From the NCBI RefSeq assembly GCF_003205835.1, contig NZ_CP029773.1, positions 4,682,501 to 4,746,500 of the forward strand: 64,000 nucleotides of DNA. Direction: 5' to 3'. Shown one piece after another: positions 59,075 to 64,000 of this stretch; position 1 is the stretch's first letter; every line of letters begins with the position of its first letter. The translations under genes and the position numbers were made by a program. The notes below the pieces were generated by a model. It was given only the letters and a program-made list of their open reading frames with translations, was not told where the DNA came from and did not search any database. The DNA is from Stenotrophomonas maltophilia (lineage in GTDB: Bacteria; Pseudomonadota; Gammaproteobacteria; Xanthomonadales; Xanthomonadaceae).

Positions 59075-61095
59075 CCGATCGTCACCAACGCGGCGGCCAG
59101 CTTGGCCAATGCGTCACCGGACAGGGTCAGCATCGGTGCCTTGACCTCGGCCATCGCCCCACCCTGCACCTGCAGGGTGGCGTCGGAGTGCATCTTCAGG
59201 CTCGCCCCCGCACCGATATCCATGCTGGCGCCCGCCTTGATGCGGACTTCCACGCCTCCTTCGATCTCTACCGTGCTGTTGCCACCGATGCGCACGTTAA
59301 CGCCCTCGACCGCGATGTCACCGGCGCTGTTCATCACGATGCGCGAGGCGCCCGTGACCAGCTCGATCTCCTGCCCAGCCTCCAGCCGGAAGCGCTGGCC
59401 GACGTGGATCCGCGCATGGGTGCCCACGTCCAGCGAGTCTTCATTGTCGACCTTGATGCTGCGGTCGTGGCGGATCGTGGCACGCTGGTCATGCTCGACG
59501 GTGAGGGTCTGGTCGTTGCCGATGGTGGCCTGCTGGTCATGGCCGACCTTCAGGGTGCGGTCATGCTCGGCCTCCACATGCAGGTCGCGTTGCGCGTGCA
59601 GGCGCAACTCCTCGGCGCCCTTGCGGTCCTCGAAGCAGATCTCGTTGTAGTCATCCGCGCCCCCATCGGGATGGCTGCGGCTGCGGATGCCCGACCGCGT
59701 CCGCTGTTCCGGCAACGCATAGGGTGGCACGTGGTCCGCATTGAAGACGCTGCCGACAATGAGCGGCCGGTCCGGGTCGCCCTCGAGGAACGCGACCAGT
59801 ACTTCCTGGCCGACCCGCGGCAGGCTCTGCGCCCCCCACCCCTTGCCCGCCCAGGACGTCGCCACGCGTACCGGGCACGAAACGCGACCATGGCTGCGGG
59901 CCGCGCGGCTCCAGTGGAAATGCACGTTCACCCGTCCCTGCGCATCCACGGCAATGTCCTCGTCGTTGTCGCCAGCCACGATGGCGCTCTGCAGGCCGGC
60001 AATGCGCGGCCACCGCGTGTCGGCCGGCGAACGGTACGGCACGCGACTGTCGAGTACCTGCAACCGGCACTGCAGTGATGGACCCGCACTGGCCGTTACC
60101 GAACCGGGAGCCGCCTCGATGACGTCAAGCTCGCTGGCCACCACCAGGTACTGCCGGTTGCAGCCGGTCTGCGGACAGCCTTCGAGTTCGAACAGATGGC
60201 CGGCACCCAGGTTCCAGGCGCGGGTGCGGCCATGCCACTGCGCACGTGCGGCCTGCTCGGCTTCAACGCGCACCTGTGCCCGCTGCCGGCCCTGTTCCGC
60301 GCTCTGCTGCCGGCCATGGCCGCGGTAGATGGAACGCGTACCGGCACCGTCATCGCGATCGGCCTGCGCCTCTCCCAGCAGCACCGCGCGCGGCTTCGCC
60401 GGATCGAACTCATCCAGCTGCCAGTGCGTCGGGCGCAGCTGGTGCTGCTGCTGCCAGTCGGCCATGCCCGGTGCTCCCAGCGCCGGCGGCTCGCGCTCGG
60501 CCTGCCAGGGCAGGCGCTCGAACGGTGCCACCGTGGCATGGGCGCCCAGGCCATCGGCAAGCACCAGCGTGTGGCGATCTGCAGCGTGCTCGAAGTAGTA
60601 GTAGAGGCCTTCCTGCTGCAACAGCCGATGGATGAAGTCCAGGCTCGGCTCATCGTACTGGACACAATAATCGCGCACGACAGGATGGCCCCCCAACTGC
60701 AGCCGCACATCGGTGCAACCGATCTCCGACAGCAGCGTGCGCACGATGTCCGCCACCGATTGCCCGGAGAATATGCGGCTGTCGTGCTGCTGGCCAAGCA
60801 GCCACAGACGCGGCACCAGGGTGACTTCGATCGCGGTGAAGCGTTCATCGCCCACCTCGCGCTGCCCCAGCAGGGCGACGGCCGCGACGATGCCATGCAG
60901 ATGGCGGCTGCCATTGTCATGCACCAGGCTGATGCCGAACGGAGTGCCAAGCAGGCGGGAGGGATCCGGCGGATCTCCACTGCACAGTGCCGACAGCACA
61001 TAGCGGTAGGGTTGGCCGAGCGACTCACGGCCCTGAAGCTGCTGGAAGCGCAGTCGTCCGCCCAGGTCCGACTGCAGGGAGATCGTGCGCGCCAT
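59071..61095 (-). CDS. vgrG: T6SS spike protein VgrG
   Basis: A 674-residue VgrG with a gp27-like base (~1-380) and gp5-like OB and needle regions. PVRVATSWAGKGWGAQSLPRVGQEVLVAFLEGDPDRPLIVGSVFN is the OB-fold hallmark (read in pieces). The needle has the repeating DQTLTVEHDQRATI pattern and ends with a DUF2345-like beta-prism (LTLSGDALAKLAAALVTIG). There is no toxic C-terminal extension, so effectors must bind non-covalently. The start at 61095 begins the family sequence (MARTISLQSDLGG). Confidence 0.95.
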   Translation of the reverse strand: MARTISLQSDLGGRLRFQQLQGRESLGQPYRYVLSALCSGDPPDPSRLLGTPFGISLVHDNGSRHLHGIVAAVALLGQREVGDERFTAIEVTLVPRLWLLGQQHDSRIFSGQSVADIVRTLLSEIGCTDVRLQLGGHPVVRDYCVQYDEPSLDFIHRLLQQEGLYYYFEHAADRHTLVLADGLGAHATVAPFERLPWQAEREPPALGAPGMADWQQQHQLRPTHWQLDEFDPAKPRAVLLGEAQADRDDGAGTRSIYRGHGRQQSAEQGRQRAQVRVEAEQAARAQWHGRTRAWNLGAGHLFELEGCPQTGCNRQYLVVASELDVIEAAPGSVTASAGPSLQCRLQVLDSRVPYRSPADTRWPRIAGLQSAIVAGDNDEDIAVDAQGRVNVHFHWSRAARSHGRVSCPVRVATSWAGKGWGAQSLPRVGQEVLVAFLEGDPDRPLIVGSVFNADHVPPYALPEQRTRSGIRSRSHPDGGADDYNEICFEDRKGAEELRLHAQRDLHVEAEHDRTLKVGHDQQATIGNDQTLTVEHDQRATIRHDRSIKVDNEDSLDVGTHARIHVGQRFRLEAGQEIELVTGASRIVMNSAGDIAVEGVNVRIGGNSTVEIEGGVEVRIKAGASMDIGAGASLKMHSDATLQVQGGAMAEVKAPMLTLSGDALAKLAAALVTIG

Positions 61096-61197
61096 GCCCG
61101 TCCACGGTGGAGAAGATTCGTCCGGCCCGCGCGGGTGCTGGCCGGATCCGCGACCGGATGCTCCCACGCGTTGCCGGCGCGCAACCGGCATTTCGTC

Positions 61198-64000
61198 TCA
61201 CCGGCCGAGGCTGCCCGGCTCCCCCGGTTCCTTCAGCGCCCTCAGTGCTTCGTCGCGCACGCTGCGCTGCGATGTATTGAGCGTTGCCGGGTCCCGTGCG
61301 ATCACCGGATCGAGATAGTGCCGTTCGATGTCGGCCATCGCCTCGGTGGCATGCATGCGCTTGAGCACGGCGTAGAGCCGCGACGCGCTCTCCGTCGTAT
61401 GCGCGTCGAGCACGCCGCGGCTGGACGCGCGCAGTTCCAATGCCTTGGCATGGGCATCGCGCGCGGCCGGCAAGCGGCCGGCACGGTTCTCGACCCGCCC
61501 CACCACGTCCCAGGTCGCCGAGATCAGGCGATAGTCGTCCGGCATCAGCCGTTGGTTGCCTTCCAGCGCGGCATACGCCGCCTCGCGCGCCTCATCATAG
61601 TGATCGGTCCTGGCCAGCATGCTGGCCAGCCCGCCCAGGGTGAACAGCGTGTCCGGATGCATCCGCCCAAGCGTGCGCGTGCGCTGCTGCAGCAGTTCAC
61701 GCTGCAGCTGCACGGCACGCTCGAAGCGCTGCGGATCATCCTGCTTGGCCAGCACCCGGATCAGCTCCGCCTTGGTCTGCAGGGCATCCGGGTGGTCGGG
61801 CCCCAGCACGCGCTGCTGCTCGCCCAGCAGGTGCTCCATGAAGGCCTGGGTCTGGGTGAACGCCGGCTCGGCCTGTGCCAGGCGCACCATGTTGAAGCCC
61901 TGCAGGGCCGCCGCCGCAAGCGTGTCGGGATGCTCGGAGCCGAGGCTGCGCTCGCGCCGCTGGCGCACTTCGCTGGCCAGCGCCAACGAGTTTTCGTACT
62001 CGTTGAACGTATTCTGCAGGCGCGCCAGCATCAGCATCGCCGCCAGCGTGCGCGGTGCGTTGTCACCAAAACGCGCACGGAACCGGGGCAGCAGGGGCTC
62101 CAGCCGCGCCAGGGCCTCTTCGCGGCGGGTCAGCTCGCTGAGCGTGGTCACCATGCCCAGCTCCAGTTCCAACAGCGCGGGAGCGTCCTTCTCCAGCCGC
62201 GGCGTCCACGCCGTGACCAGGGCCTGCTGCCGCTGCAGCGCCTTCCCCAGTTCTCCCTGCCCCGCCATCACCTGCGCCTGCTGCGCGCCCACCCGTAGCC
62301 ACAGCGGATTGTCCGGCGCCAGCTCCGGCCGCTGGAGTGACAGGGCTTCGTCCAGCAGGCCGCGCGCCTCGACCAGGTTGCCGCGGCGATACAGCGCATC
62401 GGCCAGATCAGCCAGCGCCGATACCAGGCGCAGGCCGCCTGCATGCTGCTCGCGCTGCACCGACAGCACCGACTGCAGCTCGCGCACCGCTGCCGGGTAA
62501 CGGCCGATCGAAATCAGCACGCGGGCCAGCGACTGGCGCAGGTCCGCAGACAGGGATGGATCATCGGCAAAGTCCTGCTGCAGGCGATCCAGTGCATGGG
62601 CCACCACGTAGCGCTCCAGCAGGTCACGGGCGATGTCCGAGGCCGGAACCTTGGCCCGCAGTGCTTCCAGATCCAGCGGCGCGTCAGCTGAATCCTGCAA
62701 GGCCCGCTGCATCGCCTCGCCGTTGGCCGCGGCCATCGCATGCCCCATCGCATCGACGTCCACGCTCTGCAGCATCTCCTGCTGGAATTCGACCATGCGC
62801 TCCAGTTGCTGCTGGCGGTGACTGGCCACGGCCTGTTGGCTGCGCGCCTGCTGCAGCGCCCACAGCGATGCCGCCAGGCCAACCACCACGCAGCCCAGGG
62901 TCAAGGCCGCCAGGACCACCGGCAACCGATGCCGCTGCAGGAACTTGCGGGCCACCAGCAACCGCTGCTGGCGTGACACCAACGGCGGAATGTTGCGACA
63001 CCAGCGGTCGAGGTCGGCCAGCAGTGCCGATACACCGTCATAGCGCCCCGAGCGCTGCGGGTCGGTGGCACGACGCACGATGGCATCCAGGCCTTCCTCC
63101 AGAGCCCGCCGCAGTTCACGCCGGCTGCACTGGCAGGACGCGGCCAGCCCGGCCTGCGCCTCGACCGTCAGAGCGAGGAACACTGCCAACGGCGACAGCG
63201 GCTCCGGCATCCGTGCCGGTGGCCGTTGCCCGCACAGCAGCTCATGCAGCATCGCGCCCAGCGAGTACACGTCACTGCGCGCGTCGATATCGATCTCCAG
63301 GCCTGTCTGCTCCGGGCTCATGTAGCCCGGCGTGCCGCCGGACCAGCGATCGGTATCGTCATGGCTGCCGGCAATGGCGATGCCGAAGTCGATGATCTTC
63401 GGCTGCGGTGCGCCATCCACGGCACCCACCAGCACATTGCTCGGCTTCAGGTCGCGATGGATCACACCCTTCTGGTGTGCATGCTGCACGCCCTGGCAGA
63501 CCTGCATCATCAGCCGCACCCGCAGGTCCAGCGGTGCGCGACGCTGGGCGCACCAGCGGTCGATGCCCTCGCCGTCGATGTACTCCATCACCAGGTAGGG
63601 ACGTTCGTCCTCATGCATCCCCGCGTCATAGATCTGCGCGATGGCCGGGTGATGCATCTGTGCCTGCATCTGGCATTCGAACTCGAAGAACGCTCGGCTT
63701 TTCTCATCCAGCCCCGGGTTGGCCATCATCTTGATGGCCACCTGCTGCCGATAGGCGCCGTCGGCACGATGGCCAAGGTAGACCCGGCCCATGCCACCCG
63801 TGCCGATCATCGCGTCTACCGCCCACGGGCCGCAGCGGGTACCCGGTGGCAGGATCGGGGGCGGTTCGCGGCCAATCTCGGAGACCGCCTGGCGCAGCGG
63901 CACCCGCAGGCGCACCGTAGCTTCGGCCTCCACCGCCAGCATCGCCTCCAGTTCGCGACGCAATGGCGGGTCATGTCCGACCTCCGCCTGTACGAACGCC
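61198..64000 (-). CDS. Second Hanks-type Ser/Thr kinase with C-terminal TPR-like repeats (5' end outside window)
   Basis: About 934 codons are visible, open at the right edge. The kinase domain shows GTGGMGRVYLG, the ATP-binding Lys in VAIK, HRDLKPSN, and IIDFG, all intact. A membrane helix (VVLAALTLGCVVVGLAASLWAL) follows, then a long helical region with tetratricopeptide-like repeats (RYPAAVRELQSVL; EARGLLDEALSLQ; PDHPDALQTKAEL). The N-terminal pre-kinase stretch AFVQAEVGHDPPLRRELEAML is typical of large TPR kinases. It stands upstream of vgrG in the T6SS locus and is distinct from PpkA. Its target is unknown. Confidence 0.88.
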   Translation of the reverse strand, partial: AFVQAEVGHDPPLRRELEAMLAVEAEATVRLRVPLRQAVSEIGREPPPILPPGTRCGPWAVDAMIGTGGMGRVYLGHRADGAYRQQVAIKMMANPGLDEKSRAFFEFECQMQAQMHHPAIAQIYDAGMHEDERPYLVMEYIDGEGIDRWCAQRRAPLDLRVRLMMQVCQGVQHAHQKGVIHRDLKPSNVLVGAVDGAPQPKIIDFGIAIAGSHDDTDRWSGGTPGYMSPEQTGLEIDIDARSDVYSLGAMLHELLCGQRPPARMPEPLSPLAVFLALTVEAQAGLAASCQCSRRELRRALEEGLDAIVRRATDPQRSGRYDGVSALLADLDRWCRNIPPLVSRQQRLLVARKFLQRHRLPVVLAALTLGCVVVGLAASLWALQQARSQQAVASHRQQQLERMVEFQQEMLQSVDVDAMGHAMAAANGEAMQRALQDSADAPLDLEALRAKVPASDIARDLLERYVVAHALDRLQQDFADDPSLSADLRQSLARVLISIGRYPAAVRELQSVLSVQREQHAGGLRLVSALADLADALYRRGNLVEARGLLDEALSLQRPELAPDNPLWLRVGAQQAQVMAGQGELGKALQRQQALVTAWTPRLEKDAPALLELELGMVTTLSELTRREEALARLEPLLPRFRARFGDNAPRTLAAMLMLARLQNTFNEYENSLALASEVRQRRERSLGSEHPDTLAAAALQGFNMVRLAQAEPAFTQTQAFMEHLLGEQQRVLGPDHPDALQTKAELIRVLAKQDDPQRFERAVQLQRELLQQRTRTLGRMHPDTLFTLGGLASMLARTDHYDEAREAAYAALEGNQRLMPDDYRLISATWDVVGRVENRAGRLPAARDAHAKALELRASSRGVLDAHTTESASRLYAVLKRMHATEAMADIERHYLDPVIARDPATLNTSQRSVRDEALRALKEPGEPGSLGR

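Overview
The window looks like a chromosomal segment of Stenotrophomonas or a close relative in the Lysobacteraceae/Xanthomonadaceae. The grounds are the high-GC coding, an aryl-polyene/xanthomonadin-type pigment locus, a GTAG-headed SMAG-like palindrome near 31270, and an sX13-like small RNA beside polA. Almost everything left of 22.7 kb and right of 31.3 kb is on the minus strand; 22.9-31.3 kb is on the plus strand.

Region 1 (1-12986, minus): a tightly overlapping aryl-polyene operon. In transcription order it encodes a ketosynthase-like chain-length factor, a PlsC-type acyltransferase, two acyl carrier proteins, a small membrane protein, an AMP-ligase fused to a dehydratase, a GT2 glycosyltransferase, an LpxL-type acyltransferase, an aromatic amino acid ammonia-lyase, a thioesterase, a LolA-like carrier, an MMPL exporter, a halogenase-like flavoprotein, a DUF3261 lipoprotein and the start of a ketosynthase. 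Region 2 (13204-15616): a cyanide-insensitive-type cytochrome bd oxidase pair.

Region 3 (15746-20668, minus): the most novel part. A lower-GC five-gene operon encodes a small peptide with a signal-like N-terminus and two YSSG motifs, a HExxH-domain protein of the kind linked to peptide hydroxylation, a protein resembling a degenerate ATP-grasp enzyme, and two MacB/FtsX-type permeases with no ATPase. I read it as a RiPP-like peptide maturation and export system that I cannot match to a known class.

Region 4 (20947-22702): an ECF sigma factor with two small membrane proteins and a DUF4279-like protein. Region 5 (22864-31259, plus): a DPP4-like peptidase, a Nudix hydrolase, a small membrane protein, and three paralogous cysteine-rich secreted proteins interrupted by hemF. 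Region 6 (31333-35339): a YetF-like DUF421 protein, palindromic repeats, an sX13-like sRNA, polA and a DUF2782 lipoprotein.

Region 7 (35417-64000, minus): a type VI secretion locus with its threonine-phosphorylation control genes (kinase at the right edge, vgrG, DUF6931, FHA, tssK, tssL, tssM, tagF, pppA, ppkA, tssA). A complete two-partner secretion pair (FhaC-like transporter and a 2512-residue exoprotein containing a near-perfect 1392-bp tandem repeat) sits between ppkA and tssA. The sheath, tube and ClpV genes are not in the window and presumably lie to the right.
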